Assembly (NCBI RefSeq): GCF_008107685.1
Contig: NZ_VIRF01000089.1
Span: 1-64,000 of the forward strand
From: Novosphingobium sp. BW1
GTDB taxonomy: Bacteria > Pseudomonadota > Alphaproteobacteria > Sphingomonadales > Sphingomonadaceae
Direction of reading: 5' to 3'
Length of the DNA: 64,000 bases
Made by a program: the position numbers and the translations under genes
Shown: piece by piece, positions 43,011 to 52,113 of the stretch
How the letters are laid out: each line of letters begins with the position of its first letter
Numbering within the stretch: the stretch's first letter is position 1
Notes under the pieces: model-generated
Database searches by the model: none
Told to the model about the DNA's origin: nothing
What the model saw: the letters and a program-made list of their open reading frames with translations, nothing else

Positions 43011-44651
43011 ATGGTGGTTTGCAAAGAGAATCCGGCGCGCGCGGTAACCCGGTTTCTGGTCCTGTCAGGATTTGTCCTGCTCGCCTCCTGTGGGGAAGTC
43101 GCGGACGCGCCGCCACCTCCTCCGCCACCACCCCCTCCCGGTATAGTCGCAACTGCTCCGGCGCCCTCGGCCGTCACCGTAACCGGGGCGAGGCTTGCGG
43201 AAGCGAAGCAGGAGGGCCGGTACGTACCGCCCGTACAGGTCCCCACCCAGCCCGGCCATGAGCAGTACGAAGGTACGGAGGTCGCGGCGGTGAAGCGCGT
43301 GGCGCAAGAACCTGTCTCCACCTTTTCGGTCGATGTCGATACCGGCGCCTACACGAACACCCGCCGCTTCCTGAAGCAGGGGCAGTTGCCCCCGGCGCGA
43401 GCGGTGCGCACCGAGGAGTTCATCAACTACTTCCGCTACGATTACCCGGCGCCCGACAGCCGCGAGGCTCCGTTCTCGGTCACCACGGACATGGCGCAAA
43501 CCCCCTGGAACCCCGAAACACGCCTGCTGCGCATCGGTCTTCGCGGCTATGACATCGCGCGCGAAAGCCGACCTCCGGCAAATCTCGTGTTCCTGCTCGA
43601 CGTTTCGGGTTCGATGAGCGCGCCGGACAAGCTGCCGCTATTAAAGACCGCGCTTTCCGGGCTGGCCGGGGAACTGGGCGAACAGGACCGTGTGTCGATC
43701 GTGGTCTATGCCGGGGCTGCAGGGCTGGTCCTGCCTCCCACCAACGATACGCGCAAGATCCGCGCCGCGCTCGATACGCTGACCGCGGGCGGTTCGACGG
43801 CGGGGGCAGCGGGCCTCAAGCTGGCCTACAACATCGCGCGTGACAGTTTTATCGATGGGGGCGTCAACCGCATTCTCATTGGCACCGATGGCGATTTCAA
43901 CGTCGGGATGACCAACCACGATGACATGATCGCAAAGATCGAAAAGGAGCGCGACGCCGGGATCACGCTGACCACGCTCGGCTTTGGGCAGGGCAACTAC
44001 AACGAGGCGCTGATGGAGCAGGTCGCTGACCATGGGAATGGCAACTACGCCTACATCGACAGCGCGCTCGAGGCGAAGAAGGTGCTGGGCGATCAGATGG
44101 CCTCTACGCTCTTTACCATCGCGAAGGACGTGAAGATCCAGGTTGAGTTCAACCCGACGCTCGTAAGCGAGTACCGGCTGCTTGGTTACGAGAACCGCGC
44201 GCTGCGCGAGGAGGATTTCGAAAACGATGCGGTCGATGCAGGCGACATCGGGGCGGGGCACCAGGTGACGGCGCTCTACGAGATCGTACCGACAGGCGCC
44301 AAGGGCTGGCTACCTGAACGGCGCTACGAGGATACGCCGGACACGGCCGCACAGGACCGTGCGCAGGAACTGGCGTTCGTCAAACTGCGCTACAAGTTGC
44401 CGGACGGCACGACCTCGAAGCTGATCGAGCGGCCGGTCCCAGCAAGCCTCGTGGCGAGCGCCAAGGCGCCGCGCGGCGACTTCGCCTTCGCCGCTGCGGT
44501 CGCGGCGTTCGGGCAGGGGCTGCGCGGGGATACGCTCCTCAACGGGTTCGATGAGGGGAACGTGGCGCGTCTCGCCGAGCAGCCGGGCGACTACTGGCGC
44601 CAGGAATTTGTGAAGCTGGTGGGACTTGCCGGGGCATTGAAGGGCGATTGA
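43011..44651 (+). CDS. von Willebrand factor A-domain lipoprotein (YfbK-like)
   Basis: An envelope protein of 546 residues. It has a signal peptide with lipobox LASC (Cys27), a run of ten prolines, an N-terminal region (STFSVDVDTGAYTNTRRFLK, residues about 103-122) and a vWA domain whose metal site is LLDVSGSMS. A C-terminal domain of unknown role follows. This is the YfbK-type layout. Its function is not settled; metal-dependent protein binding at the outer membrane is likely. ATG 43011 is chosen; GTG 43005 is an alternative. Confidence 0.88.
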   Translation: MVVCKENPARAVTRFLVLSGFVLLASCGEVADAPPPPPPPPPPGIVATAPAPSAVTVTGARLAEAKQEGRYVPPVQVPTQPGHEQYEGTEVAAVKRVAQEPVSTFSVDVDTGAYTNTRRFLKQGQLPPARAVRTEEFINYFRYDYPAPDSREAPFSVTTDMAQTPWNPETRLLRIGLRGYDIARESRPPANLVFLLDVSGSMSAPDKLPLLKTALSGLAGELGEQDRVSIVVYAGAAGLVLPPTNDTRKIRAALDTLTAGGSTAGAAGLKLAYNIARDSFIDGGVNRILIGTDGDFNVGMTNHDDMIAKIEKERDAGITLTTLGFGQGNYNEALMEQVADHGNGNYAYIDSALEAKKVLGDQMASTLFTIAKDVKIQVEFNPTLVSEYRLLGYENRALREEDFENDAVDAGDIGAGHQVTALYEIVPTGAKGWLPERRYEDTPDTAAQDRAQELAFVKLRYKLPDGTTSKLIERPVPASLVASAKAPRGDFAFAAAVAAFGQGLRGDTLLNGFDEGNVARLAEQPGDYWRQEFVKLVGLAGALKGD

Positions 44652-44699
44652 GCAGTCTTGGAGGCTGACAGGGGGGCACTATCGCTCTAGGCTCGGCCC

Positions 44700-45431
44700 A
44701 TGAATCCGCGTAACGCCTTGATTGCCGGGGCAGGTGCCGCCCTGTGCCTGCTCCTTTCCGCCGCTGGTATGGTTCTGAACGGCCCCGGCTTTGTCGCCGG
44801 GCTCGAACGCGAGGCGCAGGCCGCGCGCAGCGGTGTCGAGGGAGGCGAGGGGGTCGAGCTGGCCTTCAAGGACCGCTACGGCTGGCTGACGCGCCACCCG
44901 ATCCTGTCGGGCGGGGATGATCTGCCCCAGGTTCTTCGTCAGCAGGTGGCTGCCGGGATCGCGGCGGTGCCGGGTATCGGCGGGATCAGCTGGTCGCGCA
45001 CGAGCACGCGCGCCGACAATCCCGAGGCGGTCCATTGCCAGAGCGATGTTGAGCGCATCCTCCAAACCCGCACGATCCGCTTCACCCAGTCCTCGGCGCG
45101 TCTCGATCCGGCCAGTGGACGGTTGCTCGACGAGGTTGCGCGCGCGCTGCGCCCCTGTGTCGGCAGTATCATCGCGGTCACTGGCCACACCGATGAGGGA
45201 GGCAACGCCGAGGTCGACGAGGCCTTCTCCCTCGCACGTGCCGAAGCGGTGCGCTGGGCTCTGATCGGGCGCGGGATCCCGGCCGATGGTTTGCGGGCAG
45301 CGGGCGTGGGTGCAAGCCAGCCCATCTCCGGGCTCAGCCCGAGTGACCCGGCCAACCGCCGGATCGAGTTTTCGGTGATCGTGTCCGCACCGGTCAAGCC
45401 CACCCCCATCGACACGCCTGGGCCTGGCTGA
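44700..45431 (+). CDS. OmpA-domain membrane protein
   Basis: A protein of 243 residues with an N-terminal membrane anchor, an uncharacterised region of about 90 residues, and an OmpA-like peptidoglycan-binding domain (TIRFTQSSARLDPASGRLLD, then VTGHTDEGGNAEVDEAFSLA). Cys117 and Cys157 could form a disulfide. It probably ties the envelope to the cell wall. It follows the vWA gene by 48 bases. Confidence 0.85.
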   Translation: MNPRNALIAGAGAALCLLLSAAGMVLNGPGFVAGLEREAQAARSGVEGGEGVELAFKDRYGWLTRHPILSGGDDLPQVLRQQVAAGIAAVPGIGGISWSRTSTRADNPEAVHCQSDVERILQTRTIRFTQSSARLDPASGRLLDEVARALRPCVGSIIAVTGHTDEGGNAEVDEAFSLARAEAVRWALIGRGIPADGLRAAGVGASQPISGLSPSDPANRRIEFSVIVSAPVKPTPIDTPGPG

Positions 45432-45555
45432 TGCGCGCAGGGCTGCTCCGAAGCCGAGGCCTGCCAGCAAGGGCATTGGGATCGGGCGGGCGGATTGCTA
45501 TGCGCGGCCCCAACTCCGGGATTTCACGGAAATCGACGCTTGGAAAGGACTTCTG

Positions 45556-45648
45556 ATGCCCTTGTGGCTGGAACTGGCCGTATCGGTGCTGCTCACGTAT
45601 GGTCTGGGCCTGGGCATCGGCTGGCTCATATGGAAACGAAAAGGATAA
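45556..45648 (+). CDS. 30-residue membrane peptide
   Basis: A very short gene: MPLWLELAVSVLLTYGLGLG then IGWLIWKRKG. It is a single hydrophobic span with a basic end. AAGGA lies seven bases upstream, and its last codons contain the AAGGA ribosome site of the next gene, 4 bases beyond its stop. This arrangement supports translation and coupling. No family recognised. Confidence 0.65.
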   Translation: MPLWLELAVSVLLTYGLGLGIGWLIWKRKG

Positions 45649-45652
45649 TATC

Positions 45653-46384
45653 GTGCTGCAAATGATCGAGGCCAACTGGCTGATCTTCGTTGCCGCCCTG
45701 GTGATCGGGATCGTGGTCGCCTTCTGGATCTTCGCGCATGGATCGAAGAAGCCGGGCGAGCGCACGCACCGTCCGGATGTGCTGGACGAAGGTGCGGCGC
45801 CCGCACAGCGCAACCAAGCGCTCATAGATTCCGCGAGCCCTGCCTCGCAATACGACCTGCCTGTGCCCGGCGTTGACGATGCCGACACGCGTGAGAAGCA
45901 GCCCGCGCATATCGACCCGCCCGCCGCGGCCGGAACCATGGCCGGGATTGGCGAGGTGATTGCGGTTGCCGCGCAGGAAGAGGCGGACGCGGGGCGCAGC
46001 TACAAGGCCGATGAGGAGGCCGCGAAGGCACAGGAACCGACCCCTGAAGCCGAGGCGCACAAGGCTGAGGATACGCCCGCAGCTGCCCCCGCGCCGGTGG
46101 AGCCTGAGCCCGAGCCGGTCGAAACTGCTCCCGCTTCGGCTGCGCAGAGCGATGACCTGCGCAAGATCAAGGGGCTAGGGCCTAAGATGCAGAAGCTCCT
46201 CGTGTCGCTCGGCGTGACGACGTACGCGCAGATCGCGGCCTGGAGCGAGGCGGATCTCGATGAGCTGGATGACAAGCTCGGCGCCTTCGCCGGGCGTCCG
46301 CGCCGCGACAAGTGGGTCGAGCAGGCCCGCCTCCTGGCCGAGGGCAATACGGAGTCCTACGAGGCTGAATTCGGTAAACTCTGA
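45653..46384 (+). CDS. Membrane-anchored helix-hairpin-helix protein
   Basis: A 243-residue protein from GTG 45653 (AAGGA seven bases before); ATG 45662 is the alternative. It has one N-terminal span (ANWLIFVAALVIGIVVAFWI), then a disordered linker of about 110 residues rich in Glu, Ala and Pro. A C-terminal HHH domain follows (DDLRKIKGLGPKMQKLLVSL), of the type seen in DNA-binding or ribosomal-L21-associated proteins. It could bind nucleic acid near the membrane. A strong terminator follows. Confidence 0.8.
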   Translation: MLQMIEANWLIFVAALVIGIVVAFWIFAHGSKKPGERTHRPDVLDEGAAPAQRNQALIDSASPASQYDLPVPGVDDADTREKQPAHIDPPAAAGTMAGIGEVIAVAAQEEADAGRSYKADEEAAKAQEPTPEAEAHKAEDTPAAAPAPVEPEPEPVETAPASAAQSDDLRKIKGLGPKMQKLLVSLGVTTYAQIAAWSEADLDELDDKLGAFAGRPRRDKWVEQARLLAEGNTESYEAEFGKL

Positions 46385-46407
46385 GTTTTACCTGATCCGA
46401 TGATGAA

Positions 46408-46434
46408 GAAAAGGGGGCTTTTGCCCCCTTTTTT
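46408..46434. terminator. Bidirectional rho-independent terminator
   Basis: AAAAGGGGGC, 4-base T loop, GCCCCCTTTT and further T residues; A tract on one side and T tract on the other serve both strands. It ends the HHH gene and may also end the convergent peptidase message. Confidence 0.9.
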
Positions 46435-46444
46435 AGTTTGGTGA

Positions 46445-46470
46445 AAAACATGAGTGAAGCTTCATGTTTT
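46445..46470 (-). terminator. Second AT-rich hairpin between convergent genes
   Basis: AAAACATGA and TCATGTTTT arms around an 8-base loop, with a T run on the minus strand. It may help to end the S10 peptidase message. The 46435-46596 stretch is unusually AT-rich and has no gene. Confidence 0.45.
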
Positions 46471-46596
46471 CTTTATGTATTTTGCAGATGTCTAATCTGG
46501 ACGACCGCGAGGGCTTTTGGGGCTCGCTCGATGGTCTGTTTATAGTAACATTCCAATTTTGAAAAGCTGATTTATTTAATTTAACATTGTGTTTAC

Positions 46597-48129
46597 TTAA
46601 TATTTGCGTCTGGCGTAACTTTCAAGAATGTCACGTCGCATCGCCCCCCCGCTGTCCAAGCGGGAATAAAACATGTGTCCGCCTGGATATTTGTGCAGAT
46701 TCACGCGGCTGGCCTGACCGAAATCGGGCATCTGGTCGATGATCAGCTGCGAGGCGAAATAGGGGCAGGAAAGATCGTCCCAGCCATGTACGATATCGAC
46801 GCTCATCTTTGGGTCGATGGCAATCGCCTTGCGCAGGTCCTGGACCGGGCTGTCGGTGTTGTCGCGGTCCCAGACGCGGTTCACCTCGTAGGACAGCGCG
46901 TTGTAGCGCGCATTGACCTTCCAGCCGACCTGGCGGGTGACGAAATCGACCATGGCCGAGGTCGTGGGCGCGATCAGGGTGGTCAGGAGAGGGTCATTGT
47001 ACTGCGCGCGCGAACTGGCCGGGAAGGGGTCGTAGGCGGTGAAGTTGCTGTCGTAGACAGAGCCTACAAGACCCTGCGTTCGGCGGATTTCGCGCAGGTA
47101 CGTGCCGATGTCGATGCGTCCGTCCATGCGCTGCACCAGTTCGGGATCGAGGCCGGTGAACTCGGCGATGCGGGCGGACAGGCGCGCGGTGGCCGCCTTG
47201 TCGCGCGGCCCGGCGATGAAATCGGCCAGGAACTGGGTGCGCAGGTACTCTTCGACAGGTCCCATGTTGGTTTCGTCGAGGTGCTGGCCTTGCCGCTCGA
47301 AGTGGCCTGCGGCCATGGCAGGATAGTTCAGCATCCAGGGAAGCGGCGATAGCGCGGTGTCATCGCCGATGGCCGCTGGATCGAGGTAGGGCGAGACGAG
47401 CACCATGCCATTGACGCCGATGCCGATCTGGGTCTGAAGATAGTAGGCGAGGCGCGGCACGCGGTAGCCTCCGTAACTTTCGCCGGTCAGGTACTTGGGA
47501 CTGGCAAGACGCTCTTCCTTGACGAGCCAGTCATAGATGACGCGGCTGAGGTAGTGGATGTCCGCGTCGGCGGCGTAGAACTCGGCGTTGGTGGTCTTCT
47601 CGTCGGCGCGCGAGCGCGAGAAGCCGGTGCCGATCGGATCGATGAAGACAAGGTCGGTGAAATCGAGCCACGAATTGGGATTGTCCTGAAGCACGGCCGG
47701 GTCGCTGGGGGAATCGCCCTGGGCGCCGAAGGCGACACGCTTGGGGCCGATGGCGCCAAGGTTCAGATAGACCGACGCCGCGCCCGGCCCACCATTGAAG
47801 GCGAAAGTCACGGGCCGGTTCTTGGCCTGCTTTCCGGGCAGGGTGTACGCTGTATAGACGACTTCGCCGATCAGCTTGCCCTTGGCGTCGTGAACGGGGA
47901 CCGTGCCGACGGTGGCGGTGTAGGACACACTCTTGCCGCCGATGACGGCGCTCTGACGTACCGAGGCGTCTTCGGGGAGGGGCGGGAGCGAGTCCTCGCT
48001 TGCGGGCTCGTCGGCCTTGGTCGAGGAGCTGGCGGAAGCCTTCTGGTCGGCGGCGTGGAGCGCCTGCGCGGCGGGAAGGAGGGCGCTGGTCGCCAGGAGC
48101 AGCCCGAGGGCCAGTTTTGCACGTCGCAT
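46597..48129 (-). CDS. Exported serine carboxypeptidase-like protein (peptidase S10)
   Basis: Protein of 510 residues from ATG 48129 with a Sec signal peptide. S10 motifs are present: TFAFNGGPGAASVYLNLGAI, the Ser nucleophile in LTGESYGGYRVPRLAYYLQT, the Asp region DIVHGWDDLSCPY, and the catalytic His in YPGGHMFY. Such proteins are frequent in sphingomonads. The peptide substrate is unknown. Confidence 0.92.
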   Translation of the reverse strand: MRRAKLALGLLLATSALLPAAQALHAADQKASASSSTKADEPASEDSLPPLPEDASVRQSAVIGGKSVSYTATVGTVPVHDAKGKLIGEVVYTAYTLPGKQAKNRPVTFAFNGGPGAASVYLNLGAIGPKRVAFGAQGDSPSDPAVLQDNPNSWLDFTDLVFIDPIGTGFSRSRADEKTTNAEFYAADADIHYLSRVIYDWLVKEERLASPKYLTGESYGGYRVPRLAYYLQTQIGIGVNGMVLVSPYLDPAAIGDDTALSPLPWMLNYPAMAAGHFERQGQHLDETNMGPVEEYLRTQFLADFIAGPRDKAATARLSARIAEFTGLDPELVQRMDGRIDIGTYLREIRRTQGLVGSVYDSNFTAYDPFPASSRAQYNDPLLTTLIAPTTSAMVDFVTRQVGWKVNARYNALSYEVNRVWDRDNTDSPVQDLRKAIAIDPKMSVDIVHGWDDLSCPYFASQLIIDQMPDFGQASRVNLHKYPGGHMFYSRLDSGGAMRRDILESYARRKY

Positions 48130-48203
48130 GGTGAGTAGGTACCTCGCTTGCCGGGATGGGGTTGGCAAGCGAGGCACTCTACCGTGTCGCTTCACAGCGA
48201 CAA

Positions 48204-48235
48204 GGCCCGCACAGAGGGATGGGGGACTGCGGGCC
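48204..48235 (-). terminator. Hairpin after the CoA-transferase gene
   Basis: GGCCCGCA and TGCGGGCC arms (48204-48211 and 48228-48235) with a 16-base loop, 13 bases beyond the stop. No strong T tract. Confidence 0.5.
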
Positions 48236-48248
48236 TCTTAGCGCGGCG

Positions 48249-49754
48249 TCAGGGCAACATCGAACCGGTGTCGATGAAGCGCTGATGCCACGAAAGGGCT
48301 TCGGACGGAATCATCGGCGACTGCTGGCCGAACGATTCCTTCTGCGCGCGCGCGAAGTAGTCTTGGAGCATCGGGCGGTAGGTCGGGTGCGCGCAGTTGG
48401 CGATGATGACCTTGGCGCGCTCCTTGGGGCTGAGACCGCGCAGATCCGCGAGGCCCTGCTCGGTGACGATCACCTGCACGTCCTGGTTGATGTGGTCGAC
48501 GTGGCTGGCCTGCGGGACGATGGCCGAGATCGCGCCCTGCTTGGCGACGGACGGGGTGACGAAGATCGAGATGAAGGCGTTGCGGGCAAAGTCACCCGAA
48601 CCACCGATGCCGTTCTGGATGCGCGAGCCCATAACGTGGGTCGAGTTCACCGCCCCATAGATGTCGGCTTCGATGAGTCCGTTCATCGCGATGCAGCCCA
48701 GGCGACGCACCAACTCGGGGTGGTTGCTGATTTCCTGCGGGCGCAGGATCATCTTGTCGCGGAAGAACTCCATCTCGCGGTTCACGCGCTCGGCCGCATC
48801 GGGGCTGAGCGAGAAGGCGGTGGCGCTCGCCATGCGCAGCTTGCCCTCGGCGAGGAGGTCGAGCATGCCGTCCTGGATCACCTCGGTGTAGGCGGTCATG
48901 CCGTCAAAGGGGGCGTCCATCAGCCCCGAAAGCACTGCGTTGGCGATGTTGCCCACGCCTGACTGGATCGGCAGCAGTTCCTTGGGGATGCGGCCGACCT
49001 TCACCTCGTGGGTGAGGAATTCGAGGATGTGCCCGGCGATCATCTTCGCGTTCTCGTCGGGCGGGGTGAAGGGGGCGTTGCGGTCGGGCGAGTCGGTCTC
49101 GACGATGGCCACGACCTTGGCCGGATCGACGCGCAGGCAATCCTCGCCGATGCGCTGGTCGGGACGGGTCAGCGGGATCGGGATGCGCGCGGGGGGAAGC
49201 GCGGTGCCGTAATAGATATCGTGGACGCCTTCGAGCGCCTCGCTCTGCCAGAAATTGACCTCGAGGATCACCTTTTCGGCGCGGTCGAGCCAGGTCTTGT
49301 TGTTGCCGACCGACGAGGAGGGGATCAGCGAACCATCTTCGCGGATACCGACGATCTCGATTACCGCGGCGTCGAGTGGGCCGAGGAAACCCTGCCAGGC
49401 CATCGGGGCCACCTGGCTGAGGTGCATGTCGAAGTAGTTCATCTGGCCCGAGTTGATCTTCTCGCGGGCGATGGGGTCGGAATTGTAGGGCAGGCGCATG
49501 TCGATGCCGTCGACCTTGGCGAGCGCGCCATCGAGTTCGGGGCCGGTGGAGGCCCCCGTCCACATGCGGACCTTGAAAGGATTTCCGGCCGCGTGCTCGG
49601 CCTCGATGTGGGACGCGAGGGCCTGGGGGACGGCCTTGGGGTAACCGGAGCCGGTAAAGCCGCTCATCCCGACCGTGTTGCCGTTGGCAATGAGGCGGGC
49701 GGCGTCTTCGGCCGACATGATCTTGGAACGTAGGGCGTTGTTACGAATGCGCAT
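48249..49754 (-). CDS. Succinyl-CoA:acetate CoA-transferase / acetyl-CoA hydrolase family
   Basis: Enzyme of 501 residues. It has the family features: GMSGFTGSGYPKAVPQALAS near the start, the catalytic glutamate in AYTEVIQDGML, GIGGSGDFARNAFIS, and VTEQGLADLRGLSPKERA. It most resembles AarC/Cat1-type succinyl-CoA:acetate CoA-transferases, which join acetate handling to the TCA cycle. Hydrolase activity cannot be excluded from sequence. Confidence 0.92.
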   Translation of the reverse strand: MRIRNNALRSKIMSAEDAARLIANGNTVGMSGFTGSGYPKAVPQALASHIEAEHAAGNPFKVRMWTGASTGPELDGALAKVDGIDMRLPYNSDPIAREKINSGQMNYFDMHLSQVAPMAWQGFLGPLDAAVIEIVGIREDGSLIPSSSVGNNKTWLDRAEKVILEVNFWQSEALEGVHDIYYGTALPPARIPIPLTRPDQRIGEDCLRVDPAKVVAIVETDSPDRNAPFTPPDENAKMIAGHILEFLTHEVKVGRIPKELLPIQSGVGNIANAVLSGLMDAPFDGMTAYTEVIQDGMLDLLAEGKLRMASATAFSLSPDAAERVNREMEFFRDKMILRPQEISNHPELVRRLGCIAMNGLIEADIYGAVNSTHVMGSRIQNGIGGSGDFARNAFISIFVTPSVAKQGAISAIVPQASHVDHINQDVQVIVTEQGLADLRGLSPKERAKVIIANCAHPTYRPMLQDYFARAQKESFGQQSPMIPSEALSWHQRFIDTGSMLP

Positions 49755-49884
49755 GGCCTCTCCAATTCACCGTGTCTGGGGTCGGTTTGCTCTCACACAC
49801 AGGAAAGAACAGTGAAAAGCGGGACTTGTGACTTGCGCCTGATGCACGAGTCTTGCCCCTTTTCGGGACCGTGACAGGGGAGGG

Positions 49885-51063
49885 TCAGCTGCCGATCGCG
49901 TCGAGAATAGATCTTGCAATTGCAACAAGTTCGCCTTCGCGATTGACCTCGCACTTGAGGAAAATGGTGCGCAGCTGGCTGTTTACCGTTTGCGGGCTGA
50001 CTTGCCGCAGTGCGGCAATATCCTTGCGTGAAAGCCCCTGCGCGAGAAGCGCGGCGACTTCGCCTTCGGTCTTGGTCAGCCCCATCGCCTGACCCAGCTG
50101 CTTGCCCATGTGCCCAACCTTTTTTGCGTTTTCAGCGGGGTCGTGGCCCATCCCGGAGGGTCGTAGGGGCCTCAGGCTGACGATGACGCGGGCGCTGGGG
50201 CCTAGGTGCCAGTCGCCATGGGGCAGGGGACGCGCGTCGACCAGCATGAGTCCCTTGCCTGTGCGGATCCACAGGTCGGCGGGGCCGGGATCCTCGCCAG
50301 CGAGGGCCTTGCCGATCTTCCGGCCAAGCTGGCGGTCGAATTCGGGGCGCTGGGCGTGCAGCGCGCCGCCCGATACCTGCAGGGTCTCCGGGCCCAGCAG
50401 GCGCTGGGCGGCAGGACTGACGAAGGTTGTCTTGCCAAGGCCATCGAGCAGGATCGCGGCGGTGTCCATCGCCTCGAGCGAGCCGTGGAGCAGTTTCGCG
50501 CCGGCGTGCTCGATCGCTTCCTGGGTGCGGATGGCGGCTAGGATCGTCGGCGCGACCTGGGCCAGGATGGCCCGTTCATGTTCGGTGGTGCGCCCTTCGC
50601 GTTCGCTGCGCATGATCGCGACGCCGAAGAACAGCCCGGGCTTTTGCGAGAGGACCATCTGCGCGCCAAGTTCGAAATCGTAGCGGCGCGCCATCTCGAG
50701 ATAGCGCTCATCGGTGTGATTGGCCCGGACAGCGTCGTAGTGGTCCTCCCAGGTCAGCTCCATGGGCTTGCCCATCGCGGCGATGCGGTAGTTCGCATCG
50801 GGGCGATAGGCGTCAATATCCTGGATGACCGTCTCGAAATCATCAGGCGTCTTGTTGACCCAGTTGAAGGCCAAGTGCCGCTCACCAAGAGCCAGGATCT
50901 GCGCGCGCGGGGAGCCGGTCGCTTCGGCCAGGCTGTAGAGTGCATGACGCCACCCCTCCGGATGGAAGGGGGCCTGCTCAATCGCGCTGCGTAAGTGCGC
51001 TAGCGATTCGCTGTCTATGCACTTTTTCTGCCCCACACCGGCAAATGTGTCGGGATCAGGCAT
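49885..51063 (-). CDS. LuxR-type helix-turn-helix regulator
   Basis: A protein of 392 residues with a long N-terminal region of no recognised ligand type, a middle PAS-like segment, and a C-terminal LuxR helix-turn-helix (MGLTKTEGEVAALLAQGLSR then DIAALRQVSPQTVNSQLRTI). No LuxI-type synthase is nearby. A perfect dyad (51123-51139) sits 60 bases upstream and may be its own operator. ATG 51063 is chosen; TTG 51072 is possible. Confidence 0.85.
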   Translation of the reverse strand: MPDPDTFAGVGQKKCIDSESLAHLRSAIEQAPFHPEGWRHALYSLAEATGSPRAQILALGERHLAFNWVNKTPDDFETVIQDIDAYRPDANYRIAAMGKPMELTWEDHYDAVRANHTDERYLEMARRYDFELGAQMVLSQKPGLFFGVAIMRSEREGRTTEHERAILAQVAPTILAAIRTQEAIEHAGAKLLHGSLEAMDTAAILLDGLGKTTFVSPAAQRLLGPETLQVSGGALHAQRPEFDRQLGRKIGKALAGEDPGPADLWIRTGKGLMLVDARPLPHGDWHLGPSARVIVSLRPLRPSGMGHDPAENAKKVGHMGKQLGQAMGLTKTEGEVAALLAQGLSRKDIAALRQVSPQTVNSQLRTIFLKCEVNREGELVAIARSILDAIGS

Positions 51064-51122
51064 TGTGCGCAAGGGAAACTAGGGTCCGAAGCCGTTCCCA
51101 TACCATGATCGTGGCATGCCAA

Positions 51123-51139
51123 GTCTGCAATTTGCAGAC
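51123..51139. promoter_or_regulatory. Perfect 17-base dyad upstream of the LuxR-type gene
   Basis: GTCTGCAA-T-TTGCAGAC: 8-bp arms around a single base, the shape of a LuxR-type operator. The likely binder is the adjacent regulator; this is inference. Confidence 0.55.
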
Positions 51140-51187
51140 ATTGTATCCATGCGACCCGAGGGCTGGTTTCGGCCAATCCTTGCACTG

Positions 51188-51221
51188 CCCGGAGGCTCTT
51201 GGGAGCCTCCGGGTATTTTTT
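51188..51221 (+). terminator. Plus-strand rho-independent terminator without an upstream gene
   Basis: CCCGGAGGCTC, loop TTGG, GAGCCTCCGGG, then TATTTTTT. The T tract is on the plus strand, yet both flanking genes are on the minus strand. It suggests an unannotated plus-strand transcript (small RNA) beginning near the dyad. Confidence 0.7.
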
Positions 51222-51234
51222 CAGGGACTGTGGC

Positions 51235-51984
51235 CTATTCCTTGAAGGCGAGGAAACCGTCGTCAACGGGCACCGTGGCGCCGTTGACGGCCTGGGCTGC
51301 GTCGGTGAAGAGATAGGCCGCGACGCTTGCGACCTTCTCGGGCGCAATCAGTTTCCTGTGCATGTGCTGCGCGGCAAGCTGTTCTTTCACGCCTGCATCT
51401 GTACCCAGGATCGGGGTATCTATGTAGCCCGGCGCGATGCCGACCACGCGGATGCCGTGTTCGGCCAGTTCCAGTGCGCCCGAGCGGGTCATGGCGATGA
51501 CCGCGGCCTTGGCTGCGTTGTAGTTGAAGTTCTCGCGCGAGGCGACCGAGCCGTAGATCGAGGCGGTGTTCACGAAGGTGCCCTTCGTGCCCAGCTCTAC
51601 CATCTTCTTCGCGCCGTAGTACATGCCATAATAGACGCTGTGCTGGTCGACCTCGATGACCTTGAGGTAGGAGGCCGGGTCCATTTCGAGAAAAGGCTTC
51701 ACCAGCCCGATCCCGGCGTTGTTGAATAGGCCGTTCAAGGTGCCCAGCGTCTCGACGGTGAAATCGACAAGTGCCTCGACCTCCTGTGCGACCGAGACAT
51801 CGACCCTGAAGCTGTGCGCGGCAACCCCCAGCGCCTTCACTTCCTCCACGACCTTGGCTGCTCCCTCGGCGTTGAAGTCGGCCACCACGATATTTGCGCC
51901 CATGCGGGCAAGGGCGAGGCAGGTTTCACGGCCGATGCCGCTCGCCCCGCCGGTCACGATGATGGCCTGGTCCTGCAATTCCAC
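51235..51984 (-). CDS. Short-chain dehydrogenase/reductase
   Basis: Protein of 249 residues from GTG 51984 (AGGAG nearby). It has the classical SDR motifs: TGGASGIGRE, NNAGIG, and the catalytic Ser-Tyr-Lys as NTASIYGSV ... YNAAK. Substrate unknown. It is the only gene between the LuxR-type regulator and uvrB. Confidence 0.93.
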   Translation of the reverse strand: MELQDQAIIVTGGASGIGRETCLALARMGANIVVADFNAEGAAKVVEEVKALGVAAHSFRVDVSVAQEVEALVDFTVETLGTLNGLFNNAGIGLVKPFLEMDPASYLKVIEVDQHSVYYGMYYGAKKMVELGTKGTFVNTASIYGSVASRENFNYNAAKAAVIAMTRSGALELAEHGIRVVGIAPGYIDTPILGTDAGVKEQLAAQHMHRKLIAPEKVASVAAYLFTDAAQAVNGATVPVDDGFLAFKE

Positions 51985-52113
51985 GTGGGGTCTCCTTTGT
52001 CTTGGCATGTTTGCGCAGGGGGGCGGCGGCGTGGCCGCGCGCCTTGCGTTACACCCCTTGAACGATCAGGCCATATCCTTGTTTCACATATATATTCTGG
52101 AGATTAGGCAGGC

